This document shows positions 1-8,200 of a DNA stretch of 56,522 bases, piece after piece (position 1 is the stretch's first letter; each line of letters opens with the position of its first letter). The DNA is taken from contig JAPPGG010000011.1 of the NCBI GenBank assembly GCA_028875055.1, positions 1 to 56,522 of the forward strand, written 5' to 3'. Below the pieces are notes generated by a model that had not been told where the DNA came from, did not search any database, and worked only from the letters and a program-made list of their open reading frames with translations. Both the position numbers and the translations under genes were made by a program. This DNA comes from Chloroflexota bacterium (lineage in GTDB: Bacteria > Chloroflexota > Dehalococcoidia > Lucifugimonadales > UBA3495).

Positions 1-72
1 CTTCTTCGGTTTTCCTATTCTAGTTTCCCACCACTATTCATGCGATAGCCCTGTATCGTGGGCTTGTTCAGG

Positions 73-101
73 TTGACTAACCCCCGGCTATACGATAGAT
101 T
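73..101 (+). promoter_or_regulatory. Candidate sigma-70 promoter for guaB3
   Basis: TTGACT at 73-78 and TAGATT at 96-101 are separated by 17 bases. The next start codon is at 140. The -35 box is good and the -10 box moderate (4 of 6), so this is a plausible rather than certain promoter. Confidence 0.4.
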
Positions 102-139
102 CTATTGACCAAAATCCCCGACTAGCGAGGTGTGCAGGG

Positions 140-1273
140 ATGTCAAGACGCCTGTTCAAGGAGTTGGAGCGGTCCTACGGCTTTGACGAGGTTGCCATAG
201 TTCCCGGCAGCGTGACCATCAATCCCGAGTTGACATCCACGAAAATGACCATCGGGGAATGCACCTTTGACGCGCCCATGATGGCGTCGGCCATGGATGG
301 CACGGTTTCGCCCAGTTTCGCCACCTTGATGGACGAAATGGGCGGGCTGGGCGTGCTCAACGGTGAGGGGCTCTACTCTCGCTACGACGACCCTTACGCC
401 ATCCTGGAGGAAATAACCTCCATGCCCCAGGAGGAGGTTACCCAATACCTCCAGCAGGTATATGCGGAACCGATCAAGGACAACCTGGTCGGCAAGCGAG
501 TGGAAGAAATAAAGAGCGCAGGTTCGACCTGCGCCATTGCTTTTACGCCCCAGAACACCAAGCGCATGTCCCCCGCGGCGGTAGAGGCCGGCGCGGACAT
601 CGTAGTCGTCCAGTCCACGGTCACCACGGCCCGGCACCAGTCGCGGAGCTACCGGGGCCTGATATTCTCGGAACTGATTGAGTCGCTTAACGTTCCGGTG
701 GTGGTGGGCAACTGCGTCAGCTACGACGTGGCCATGGAACTGATGGAAACGGGCGTGGACGGGATACTGGTGGGAGTGGGCCCCGGCGCGGCCTGCACCA
801 CCCGCGAAGTGACCGGCGTGGGAGTCCCCCAGGTGAGCGCCACCCTGGAGTGCGCCGCGGCAAGGCAGGACTATTTTCACCGCACCGGGCGGTACGTCAA
901 CGTCATTACCGACGGCGGCATCCGTACCGGCGGCGATATGTGCAAGGCCATCGCCAGCGGGGCCGACGGGGTGATGATAGGCACGCCCTTCGCCCAGGCC
1001 AAAGAGGCGCCCGGCCGGGGCTACAACTGGGGCATGGCCAACGCCCATGCCGAGCTGCCCCGGGGAACCCGCATCAAGGTGGGTACCAGGGCTTCCCTGA
1101 AAGAGATAATGTACGGCCCCACGTCGGTGACCAACGGCACCCAGAACCTGGTGGGAGCCTTGCAGGTGGCCATGGGAATGTGCGGCTCCTACACCATTCG
1201 CGATTTTCACCAGGTGGAAATGGTAATTGCCCCGGCCATCAAGACTGAGGGCAAGTTCTTCCAGCTGGGCTAG
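140..1273 (+). CDS. guaB3: GuaB3-type IMP dehydrogenase family protein
   Basis: The 377-residue protein has the IMPDH/GMP reductase TIM-barrel fold without the CBS insert of classical GuaB, which gives the usual GuaB3 length. The active-site loop [15 protein letters not shown] places the catalytic cysteine at about residue 219. The phosphate-binding segment DGGIRTGGD starts near residue 258. The N-terminus ([15 protein letters not shown]) is typical of GuaB3. Family knowledge: members are annotated as IMPDH-related oxidoreductases, and some GuaB3 proteins may act as GMP reductases, so the direction of the reaction in guanine nucleotide metabolism is not settled here. A GAGGTG Shine-Dalgarno lies 7 bases before ATG 140. 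It is followed 275 bases later by the UGSC selenoprotein gene on the same strand. Confidence 0.88.
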   Translation: MSRRLFKELERSYGFDEVAIVPGSVTINPELTSTKMTIGECTFDAPMMASAMDGTVSPSFATLMDEMGGLGVLNGEGLYSRYDDPYAILEEITSMPQEEVTQYLQQVYAEPIKDNLVGKRVEEIKSAGSTCAIAFTPQNTKRMSPAAVEAGADIVVVQSTVTTARHQSRSYRGLIFSELIESLNVPVVVGNCVSYDVAMELMETGVDGILVGVGPGAACTTREVTGVGVPQVSATLECAAARQDYFHRTGRYVNVITDGGIRTGGDMCKAIASGADGVMIGTPFAQAKEAPGRGYNWGMANAHAELPRGTRIKVGTRASLKEIMYGPTSVTNGTQNLVGALQVAMGMCGSYTIRDFHQVEMVIAPAIKTEGKFFQLG

Positions 1274-1548
1274 TTTCTCCGGCGTTCCGCTCCGTTTATG
1301 ACTGCCTGGTTGCGGAATTGAGGGGCGGCGGCTGAGACCGGGAGCAGAGACCGGGGCCGCGGCACTCTCCAGACTGCCGGGTGAGGGGCGGTACATAGTT
1401 TCGGTCCCTTCGGCAGGTGTGGGGCCGGGTTATTGAGCCGCCAAGAGTCGGCTCTTCGGCTGGTCCCCTGGGGAGGAGATACGGGGCCAACGCTCCAGGA
1501 GTTGCACCGGCCAGTCCCATGCCAGAAGAATCCGGGAGGTTACAGGTT

Positions 1549-2091
1549 ATGGTTTCAGCGTCCGGGACAATTCAGATACTGGACCCGCGACCGGAAGACG
1601 TTCCTGAGGAAAAGGGAGTCAGCGCCCAGCTTCCCAGCCTGGAAGGCAAGGTAATCGGGCTGCTGGAAAACCGGAAATACCATGCGGACTCGTTCCTGCT
1701 GGAATTGCAGCGGGTGCTGGAGGAGGAGTACCAGGCCAAGAAGGTGGTCTATGCCTCCAAGTTTACCTTCAGCATGCCCTGCGCCGACGAAACCCTGGAC
1801 AGCCTGGTGGAGGAATGCGATGTCGTTGTCCACGGCATCGCGGATTGAGGCTCCTGCACGGCGTGGGGTCTCCACGACACAGTAGTGACCGAGTCTCGCG
1901 GTATCCCGTCGGTCAGCGTTATAACCAGCGCATTTACGCGGGCGGCCCACGCCCGGGCCGCGGCCCTGGGGATGCCGGGAGTCCGCATTGTGGCGCTGCC
2001 CAGTCCCCTGGCTTCCCGGAGTGTTGAGGAAGTACGGGAGATGGCCCACGAATATGCCGATGAAATCGTGGGGTTGCTGACCACCCGATAG
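1549..2091 (+). CDS. UGSC-family selenoprotein (UGA at 1846-1848 read as Sec)
   Basis: A conventional frame stops at TGA 1846-1848, but the same frame continues without interruption to TAG 2089-2091. Across the TGA it reads H-G-I-A-D-U-G-S-C-T-A-W-G, the U-G-S-C motif that names this selenoprotein family. The product is 180 residues with Sec at position 100. The N-terminal half (TIQILDP..., LEGKVIGLLENRKYHAD...) and C-terminal half (VTESRGIPSVSVITSAF..., MPGVRIVALPSPL) both look like family members. Start ATG 1549 has GGGAGG at 1534-1539. A SECIS-like hairpin follows the UGA (1862-1876). The U-x-x-C arrangement suggests a redox-active selenenylsulfide; the substrate is unknown. Ordinary gene callers would split this into a truncated protein (1549-1848) and a fragment (1885-2091). 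The UGSC partner gene lies two genes downstream at 2876. Confidence 0.9.
1862..1876 (+). promoter_or_regulatory. SECIS-like hairpin for selenocysteine insertion
   Basis: CGTGG (1862-1866), loop GGTCT (1867-1871) and CCACG (1872-1876) form a perfect 5-bp stem. The loop begins 18 bases after the UGA. Bacterial SelB binds a small hairpin with a G-U-containing apical loop at about this distance. From memory, the E. coli fdhF SECIS loop is also GGUCU at the same spacing. Confidence 0.75.
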
Positions 2092-2116
2092 CGCCAGAAG
2101 ACGTTGAAGCCCGTTT

Positions 2117-2141
2117 CCGCCGGAGTCATTGGCTCCGGCGG
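2117..2141 (+). terminator. Hairpin after the selenoprotein gene
   Basis: CCGCCGGAG (2117-2125) pairs perfectly with CTCCGGCGG (2133-2141) around a 7-base loop, followed by TTGTGTTG. It could be a weak intrinsic terminator or an mRNA-processing hairpin between the UGSC and TIGR00266 genes. The missing U-run makes termination uncertain. Confidence 0.45.
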
Positions 2142-2180
2142 TTGTGTTGAACCGGTACAAATGGGAGAGGAAGAGGCGAA

Positions 2181-2873
2181 ATGCAGACAGTGATTGAATT
2201 TGACCCCAGCTACGCCATGCTCACGGTGGTGCTGGACCCGGGGGAGAGCATAAAGGCGGAGCCCGGGGCCATGGTAGCCCAGCAAGATGTAGAAATGAAG
2301 ACCGGGTCGGCAGGTGGCGGAATATTCGGGGGAATCCGGCGGATGCTGGGTGGAGAGTCCTTCTTCATCAACACTTTCACCGCCGACAGGAACGGAGGCC
2401 AGGTATGCCTGGCGCCGTCCACCCCGGGAGACATAGGGTCCTTTGCTCTGCCGACGGGCCGGAACCTGTTCATTCAGGCCAGCTCTTTCCTGGCCTGCAC
2501 CGAGAACGTTCAGACGGACTCCCAGTTCCAGGGCTTCCGGGGTTTCTTCAGCGGAGAGAGCCTCTTTTTCCTGCGGGCATTCTGCGAACGGGGGGATGGC
2601 ACGGTTTTCTACAACTCTTACGGGGCGATCAAGCGGCTGCCGGTGGAACCGGGCAAGGAGCTGGTGGTGGATACTGGCCACCTGGTGGCTTTCAGCGATG
2701 ACGTGGAGTATTCCATTGGCAAGGTGGGAGGCCTCCGTTCCCTCCTGGGAGGCGGCGAGGGCCTGGTGATGAAGTTTCGGGGCAACGGGCACGTGTGGAT
2801 ACAGACCCGCAACCTGGCATCACTGGTGGAGAAACTGATCCCCTTCCTGCCCACACCGGACCGGGGGCAATAG
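2181..2873 (+). CDS. TIGR00266 / AIM24-family protein
   Basis: This 230-residue protein matches the AIM24/TIGR00266 family: an early YAMLTVVLDPGESIKAEPGAMVA segment (given in parts: YAMLTVVLDPGES, then IKAEPGAMVA), a glycine-rich turn (GGGIFGGIRRMLGGESFF), a long beta-rich body, and a late GLVMKFRGNGHVWIQTRN strand. Family members are about 220-260 residues, form beta-prism-like folds, and have no well-established bacterial function. There is no signal peptide or membrane segment. ATG 2181 has GGAAGAGG just upstream. Its stop is 2 bases before the start of the UGSC-associated gene, so the two are probably co-translated, tying this protein to the selenoprotein locus. Confidence 0.85.
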   Translation: MQTVIEFDPSYAMLTVVLDPGESIKAEPGAMVAQQDVEMKTGSAGGGIFGGIRRMLGGESFFINTFTADRNGGQVCLAPSTPGDIGSFALPTGRNLFIQASSFLACTENVQTDSQFQGFRGFFSGESLFFLRAFCERGDGTVFYNSYGAIKRLPVEPGKELVVDTGHLVAFSDDVEYSIGKVGGLRSLLGGGEGLVMKFRGNGHVWIQTRNLASLVEKLIPFLPTPDRGQ

Positions 2874-2875
2874 CA

Positions 2876-3943
2876 ATGAATCCAATGTCCATCCGGTCGC
2901 GCCGTGTGGAGGTGGAAGCCTCCTACGATGCCATCCAGGACTACTACGAACGGCAGGGCTGGACCGACGGTTTGCCCGTGGTGCCAGCCACCGAGGACCT
3001 GGTCCGCAAGATGCTGCAGCCCTACGGCCAGGACCCTGCCACCAGCCTGGGCGTGGTGCAGCCCCGGAATGCGGAAGTTACGCTGGAGAAGGTTGCCATT
3101 AACGCAGTTATGGCCGGGTGCAGGCCTGAGTATTTTCCGGTGGTGGTGGCGGCGGTTAAGGCGGCTCTGCAGCCGGACTTCAACATAGCCGGCGTGCAGG
3201 CCACTACCGGCGGGGCGGCGCCGGTGGTCATTGTTAACGGGCCCCTGGCGCAGGAGCTGGAAATCAACGGGGATTCCGGGTGTTTTGGTCCCGGATACCG
3301 TTCCAATGCCTCCATAGGACGCGCCCTCCGGCTGTTTGTGCGCAACGTGGCGGGGCTGATTCCCGGAGAGATGGACAAGGCGACCCTGGCCCTGCCGGCG
3401 CGTTACACGTTCTGCTTTGCCGAGAATGAAGCCCGCAGTCCCTGGGAGCCGCTGCACGTGGAAATGGGGCTGGACCCTTCAGCCAGCATGGTGACCCTTA
3501 TGGGCGTGCGGGGGATGTACACCATAATGGAAAGCACGTCGCCCACCGGCATCCAGGTGTTGCGTACGCTGGTGGGTTCCCTGAGGACCATCGGCGTCTC
3601 CAACTATTACCAGACCGGCACCGGCGCGCAACTGGCCCTGGTGCTCTGCCCGGAGCATGCCCAGGAAATACACGCGTCCGGCCTTACCAAGCAGGATGTG
3701 CGGGAGTATGTGTTCCAGAACGCCCGAATGCCGTTGAAGCGGCTGGAGGGCATAGCCCACTACGGAAACCGCAACTGGCCCCGGTGGATTGATGAATCGG
3801 ACCCGGATGCCATGATTCCAATTGTGGGGTCGGCGGACGACGTGCTGGTGGTGGTTGCCGGCGGAGACGGGCGCCATTCGGCCTGGCTGGCCGGCTGGGG
3901 AGTTACCCGGAGGACGACCCAGGAGGTGGAACTCCCCGAGTAA
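2876..3943 (+). CDS. UGSC-associated conserved protein
   Basis: The product is 355 residues from ATG 2876, with a GGGGG motif about 9 bases upstream. An upstream in-frame start at 2795 lies inside the previous gene and is not used. The sequence has the conserved run found, from memory, in proteins encoded beside or fused to UGSC domains: GWTDGLPVVPATED near the N-terminus, EKVAINAVMAGCRPEYFP, a GGAAPVVIVNGP segment, SNASIGRALRL, and FCFAENEARSPWEPLHVE. Cysteines in MAGCRP, GDSGCFGP and TFCFAEN are candidates for pairing with the selenocysteine partner. No membrane segment or signal peptide is seen. The biochemical function is unknown. Its placement in one transcription unit with the selenoprotein suggests the two form a functional unit. 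Confidence 0.7.
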   Translation: MNPMSIRSRRVEVEASYDAIQDYYERQGWTDGLPVVPATEDLVRKMLQPYGQDPATSLGVVQPRNAEVTLEKVAINAVMAGCRPEYFPVVVAAVKAALQPDFNIAGVQATTGGAAPVVIVNGPLAQELEINGDSGCFGPGYRSNASIGRALRLFVRNVAGLIPGEMDKATLALPARYTFCFAENEARSPWEPLHVEMGLDPSASMVTLMGVRGMYTIMESTSPTGIQVLRTLVGSLRTIGVSNYYQTGTGAQLALVLCPEHAQEIHASGLTKQDVREYVFQNARMPLKRLEGIAHYGNRNWPRWIDESDPDAMIPIVGSADDVLVVVAGGDGRHSAWLAGWGVTRRTTQEVELPE

Positions 3944-4013
3944 CTTGCCGACCGGGACACATACTGCCGGGCGGTGAGACCGTACCGGCGGAACTGTTAC
4001 AGAACCTGCTCCA

Positions 4014-4044
4014 GCCTCGCGGAATTTTCCGCGAGGCTTTTGTT
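4014..4044 (+). terminator. Intrinsic terminator after the UGSC locus
   Basis: GCCTCGCGG (4014-4022) and CCGCGAGGC (4029-4037) form a 9-bp perfect stem around AATTTT. A TTTTGTTG run follows. This is a clear end for the guaB3-UGSC-partner transcription unit. Confidence 0.8.
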
Positions 4045-4316
4045 GCGTTCCAGGGCCTGCCCCGGGGAGGTCGACGGTAGAATTATATTGGCATGAGCAA
4101 TACTAGACATTTGTTATTGAAGGCTATAACCCTGTTAAAACCGATCTGACGGCAATCCCGATTTAATCCTATTAACCAATAATGAATATTATAATAACTG
4201 AAAGATTGCAAAGGTAAACCATTGGCCAGGCCTAATACGGATGCCAACAGAATCTTGCTAATGCATAGACTATCATCAGAGATGAAGAAAAATATATAAA
4301 GATGAGATAAAAGGTA
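4045..4316. other. AT-rich intergenic stretch
   Basis: This stretch is markedly more AT-rich than the surrounding coding DNA (for example around 4180-4200 and 4285-4310). I see no convincing reading frame or RNA gene in it. It lies between a strong terminator and a strong promoter, so it is probably upstream promoter-region DNA. Confidence 0.5.
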
Positions 4317-4345
4317 TTGACAGCCCCTCGGATACCCGATATTAT
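4317..4345 (+). promoter_or_regulatory. Strong sigma-70 promoter for the zinc-ribbon gene
   Basis: A consensus TTGACA at 4317-4322, a 17-base spacer and TATTAT at 4340-4345 are followed by a Shine-Dalgarno at 4363-4368 and ATG 4374. The promoter overlaps the longest possible reading frame of the gene, which argues that translation starts at 4374. Confidence 0.7.
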
Positions 4346-4373
4346 ATATTCATCAGGGTTATGGAGGGCCAAG

Positions 4374-4631
4374 ATGATTGAGGAGCAGATAACCGATTTA
4401 GGTATAGACGATACTACCCTTCAAGAGTGTCAGCACCACTGGGTTATCCAGGAGGCCGATGGACCTTTCAGTTCCGGTGCCTGCCGATTGTGCGGGGCTT
4501 TGAAAGAGTTCAAGAATTATCTGGAAGCTTCCCACTGGGGCGACGAGAAAACGCGCAGCGAGTCTCGTACCAGCCTGTTGGGCAGACCCTCCAAGGCGGC
4601 CGCCATTGTCGAGGACGATGAGGATTTCTAG
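4374..4631 (+). CDS. Small zinc-ribbon-like protein
   Basis: This acidic protein has 85 residues from ATG 4374, chosen because GGAGGG lies 5 bases upstream and because the -35 and -10 boxes occupy the longer frame. The core is C-x-H-H-W-V-I, then C-R-L-C-G followed by KEFKNYLEASHW. This cysteine/histidine pattern is seen in short conserved Chloroflexi and actinobacterial proteins of unknown function. The residues could bind one zinc ion. The C-terminus is acidic (EDDEDF). It stands alone behind its own strong promoter, suggesting high expression. A role in nucleic-acid or protein binding is only a guess. Confidence 0.7.
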   Translation: MIEEQITDLGIDDTTLQECQHHWVIQEADGPFSSGACRLCGALKEFKNYLEASHWGDEKTRSESRTSLLGRPSKAAAIVEDDEDF

Positions 4632-4767
4632 CTCCGGATCCTCTAACAGCGCATAACCGGAGGGCGCGAAGTTAGTTGTTTAACCGGTTTGAAGTGAGGA
4701 GCAGACAGGGTGCATTGCCGCTGCGGCCAGAACCAAAATGTACGAATTGCCGGGCTGTTGCCGCCTT

Positions 4768-4820
4768 TGCGGGAACGAAGGTTAGTTTTCCACCCATCAA
4801 TACAATCCTTTTGAACTGAT
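4768..4820 (+). repeat. Dispersed repeat family B, copy 1 (one end)
   Basis: It contains GCGGGAACGAAGG followed by CCCATCAATACAATC and TTGAACT. The same order occurs at 42950-43010 and, in reverse orientation, at 31637-31740. Only one terminal repeat is recognisable here, so it looks like a decayed or partial copy. Confidence 0.6.
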
Positions 4821-4834
4821 GGCAAAGCAGCCAG

Positions 4835-4869
4835 GCCTGCCATTGCATCCGGAGGATGCAATGGCAGGC
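4835..4869. repeat. Perfect 16-bp inverted repeat with 3-base loop
   Basis: GCCTGCCATTGCATCC (4835-4850) is followed by GGA and its exact reverse complement at 4854-4869. It lacks a U-run, so it is not a typical terminator. It could be a transcribed hairpin, a protein-binding palindrome or a cruciform site in the dnaE upstream region. Confidence 0.75.
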
Positions 4870-5275
4870 AGCGGGGAAAAGCAGGGTGAACGTTCAACCT
4901 GGGTCAGTTCGGCAGGCATCTATCCATCAGCCCCGGAAAGTATCCGATCACCAGGGTTGGCGGGCTCCCTCTTCGGTGGATCCCATATTGGGAAGGTACT
5001 GTCCCGGCGGGTTTCCATCAAGGTTACCTTTCTCCGGGCGCCTGCCTGACATCCCGTTGCAGGAATCTCCCGGTATCCCCGACGTCCGGCAGGGAGCAGC
5101 GCTGCGGGTTCGGAGTTGCGGAGGTGTACCCTGCGGCCCCTGAATCTGGAGACCCGGAAACTCGGGAATCACCGGGGAAATTTGCTGTAACTTATGCCTT
5201 GCCGAATGGTCTATGGGTGTATTATGGTCAATTGGTACCATCGTTTACCCCTCGATCTGCGGAGGCCCACGCCCT

Positions 5276-8200
5276 TTGTTCACCCACCTGCACACCCACA
5301 CCGAATACAGCATGCTTGATGGCATCAGCCGCATTCCCGACCTGGTTTACCAGGTCCGCGACATGGGAATGGAGTCTCTGGCCATCACCGATCACGGCAA
5401 CCTTTACGGTGTGGTGGATTTCTATTCCGAGTGCAAGGAAGCGGGTATCAAGCCCATTATCGGCTGCGAGGTTTACGTTGCTCACCGCAGCCGCCACGAC
5501 CGCAATGCTTCGGAGAGGAGCCCATATCACCTGGTTCTGCTGGCCAGGGATAACGTCGGTTACCGCAACCTGATGCAGCTGGTTACGAAGGCGCACCTGG
5601 AGGGCTTCCACTACCGCCCCCGCATCGACTGGGAGCTGTTGGAGCAATACCACCAGGGCCTGATCTGCCTGTCGGGCTGCGCCTCCGCGGAGGTGCCGAG
5701 ACTCATCGGTAACGGGCAGCCGGATGAAGCCCGCAGCAAGATCCTGCAGTGCCGAGAACTGTTTGGCGAAGGCTATTTCCTGGAACTGCAGCGGCATGAG
5801 CACGTAGAGCAATTGCCCGCCATCAACGAGGCGCTGACCCGCATGGGCAAAGAGCTGGGCATTCCGATGGTGGTGACCAACGACGCTCACTACGTCCGCA
5901 AGCACGAGGCTCCCTACCAGGACCTGTATATCTGCATCCAGACCAACACCACTGTGCGGGACGAAAAGCGGCTGCGGATGGAGGACGACTCCTACTACGT
6001 GAAGACGCCAGCGGAGATGCAGGCGCTCTTCTCTGATAATCCGGAAGCGCTGCGAAATACCCAGCTTATAGCTGATATGTGCCATGTGGAGTTGGGCTTT
6101 GGGCAGACCCACCTGCCCAAGTACCCCACTCCCAACGACATGCCGGCCGACGAATACCTGGCGCAGCTCTGCTGGGAGGGTTTCCGGCGCCGCTACCCCA
6201 GGCCCACGCCCGAGGCCGAAGAGCGGCTGAAGTACGAGCTGGAAGTGATTCGACACACCCAGTTCGGCAACTACTTCCTGGTCGTATGGGACATCTGCGA
6301 TTTTGTCCATCGCAACCAGATAATGTTCGGCGTGAGGGGAAGCGCGGCGGCCAGCGTGGCGCTCTACTGCCTGGGCATTACCGATGTGGACCCCCTGGAG
6401 TACCGCCTGGTATTTGAGCGGTTCCTGAACCTGGAACGGAAGGAAATGCCGGATATCGACATGGACTTCCAGGACGACCGCCGGGATGAAGTGCTGCACT
6501 ACGTTATTGACCGCTACGGCAGCGACCGGGTGGCCCAGATAATAACCTTCGGCACCATGGGGGCCAAGGCTGCCCTGCGAGATGTGGGGCGCAGCCTGGG
6601 CATGAGCTATGGCGATGTGGACCGGATAGCCCGAATGGTCCCCTTTAAGTCCCGTACCCTGGAAGATGCCCTGCGGGTCAACCCGGAATTCGTTAATACC
6701 TACGAGGCGGACAACGCCGTTCACGACCTGGTGGACAACGCCAAGGGCCTGGAGGGCATTGTCCACCACGTCAGCACCCACGCCGCCGGAGTCCTGATTG
6801 CCGACGAACCCCTGACGGAAACGGTCCCATTGCAGCGACCCACCCGGGGAGACGAGAACAGCCCGGTGCTGATGACCCAGTACTCCATGGACCCGGTGGC
6901 CAAGCTGGGCCTGCTGAAGATGGACTTCCTGGGCCTGACCAACCTGACCATTCTGGACCGCGCCACCAAGCTGCTGGACGAAACCCAGGGCATAAAGATT
7001 GACCTGAGCCGCCTGGCCCTGGATGACAAGGAGACCTTCGACCTCCTGTCATCGGGGAAGACCACGGACCTGTTCCAGTTGGAAAGCGCCGGGATGCAGC
7101 GGTACATCAAGGAATTGAAGCCGTCCAACCTGGGTGATATTGCCGCGATGATCGCCCTGTATCGTCCCGGCCCCATGGAGCACATCGATACCTTCATTGA
7201 CGCCAAGCACGGGCGCACGCCGATTACCTACCCCCACCCCAGCTTGCAGGAATTGCTGGACGAGACCTACGGGGTGATTGTGTACCAGGACCAGGTGTTG
7301 CTGATCCTGCAGCGCTTCGCCGGCTACACGCTGGGCGAGGCGGACACCGTGCGCAAGGCCATGGGCAAGAAGATCTCATCCCTGATGGCCGAGGAGCGGG
7401 ACCGGTTTATCGACGGGGCCCTGGGCAAGGGCTTCGACCGGCCGCTGGCAACCCAGGTATTCGACCTGATCGAACCCTTCGCCGGTTATGCGTTCAACAA
7501 GGCCCACAGCGTCAGCTATGCCCTGATTTCGTACTGGACGGCCTACTTCAAAGCCCACTACCCGCTGGAGTACATGTGCTCGGTGCTCAATTCCCGCCTG
7601 GACAATACGGACCGGATCGTCAGCTCCATCAACGAGTGCTCCAAGCTGCAGATACCGGTGCTGTTGCCGGACATTAACCGCTCGGGAGAGTTCTTCACCA
7701 TCGACAAGGAGAGCGGCGCCGTTCCCAGCTTGAGGTTTGGGCTGGCTGCCGTGAAGACGGTCGGAGAAGGGGCGGTCAGACCGTTAGTTGCGGAGCGGCA
7801 GGAAAACGGTCCCTTTGAGTCCATTGACGACTTCTGCCGGCGGGCCGACATGAGCGGACTGAACAGGCGTACGCTGGAAAGCCTGGTCAGGGCGGGAGCT
7901 TTCGACACCCTGGGCTCCAGGGGGGCGGTGGCAAGCGCACTGGACCAGATCGTGGCCACCGCCCAGCTTGAAACCCGTACCCGCAACTCGGGTCAGACCA
8001 GCCTGTTCGGAGGCATGGACCAGGCGAACGCGCCCCAGATGACGGGCATATCGTTGAACGCACTGGACGTTTCCAATGAGGAGAAGGCAGCCTGGGAGAA
8101 GGAGTTGCTGGGAGTATCGCTGTCCTACAATCCCCTGATGGCCCTGGCCGGCGCGGACGTGGGCGAAGGCATCAACTCCATAGACCAGCTCGACGAGGAC

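Larger units (their letters stand above)
4632..5275. other. 644-base intergenic region before dnaE
   Basis: It holds one copy of dispersed repeat family B (4768-4820) and a long perfect hairpin (4835-4869). Short open frames here have no recognisable homology and no good start signals. No tRNA or known riboswitch was recognised. The distal part is presumably the dnaE leader and promoter region, but no clear -35/-10 pair stands out. Confidence 0.5.

Noticed and set aside
1417-1848. Stand-alone 143-residue protein ending at TGA 1848
   Set aside because: The TGA is best read as selenocysteine; the frame continues with family sequence and a SECIS-like hairpin.
4317-4373. Upstream start for the zinc-ribbon gene
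   Set aside because: The extra frame is occupied by a near-consensus promoter, and the Shine-Dalgarno fits ATG 4374.
5228-6781. Long minus-strand open frame opposite dnaE
   Set aside because: No recognisable family or start context. It mirrors the GC-rich coding strand of a strong gene.
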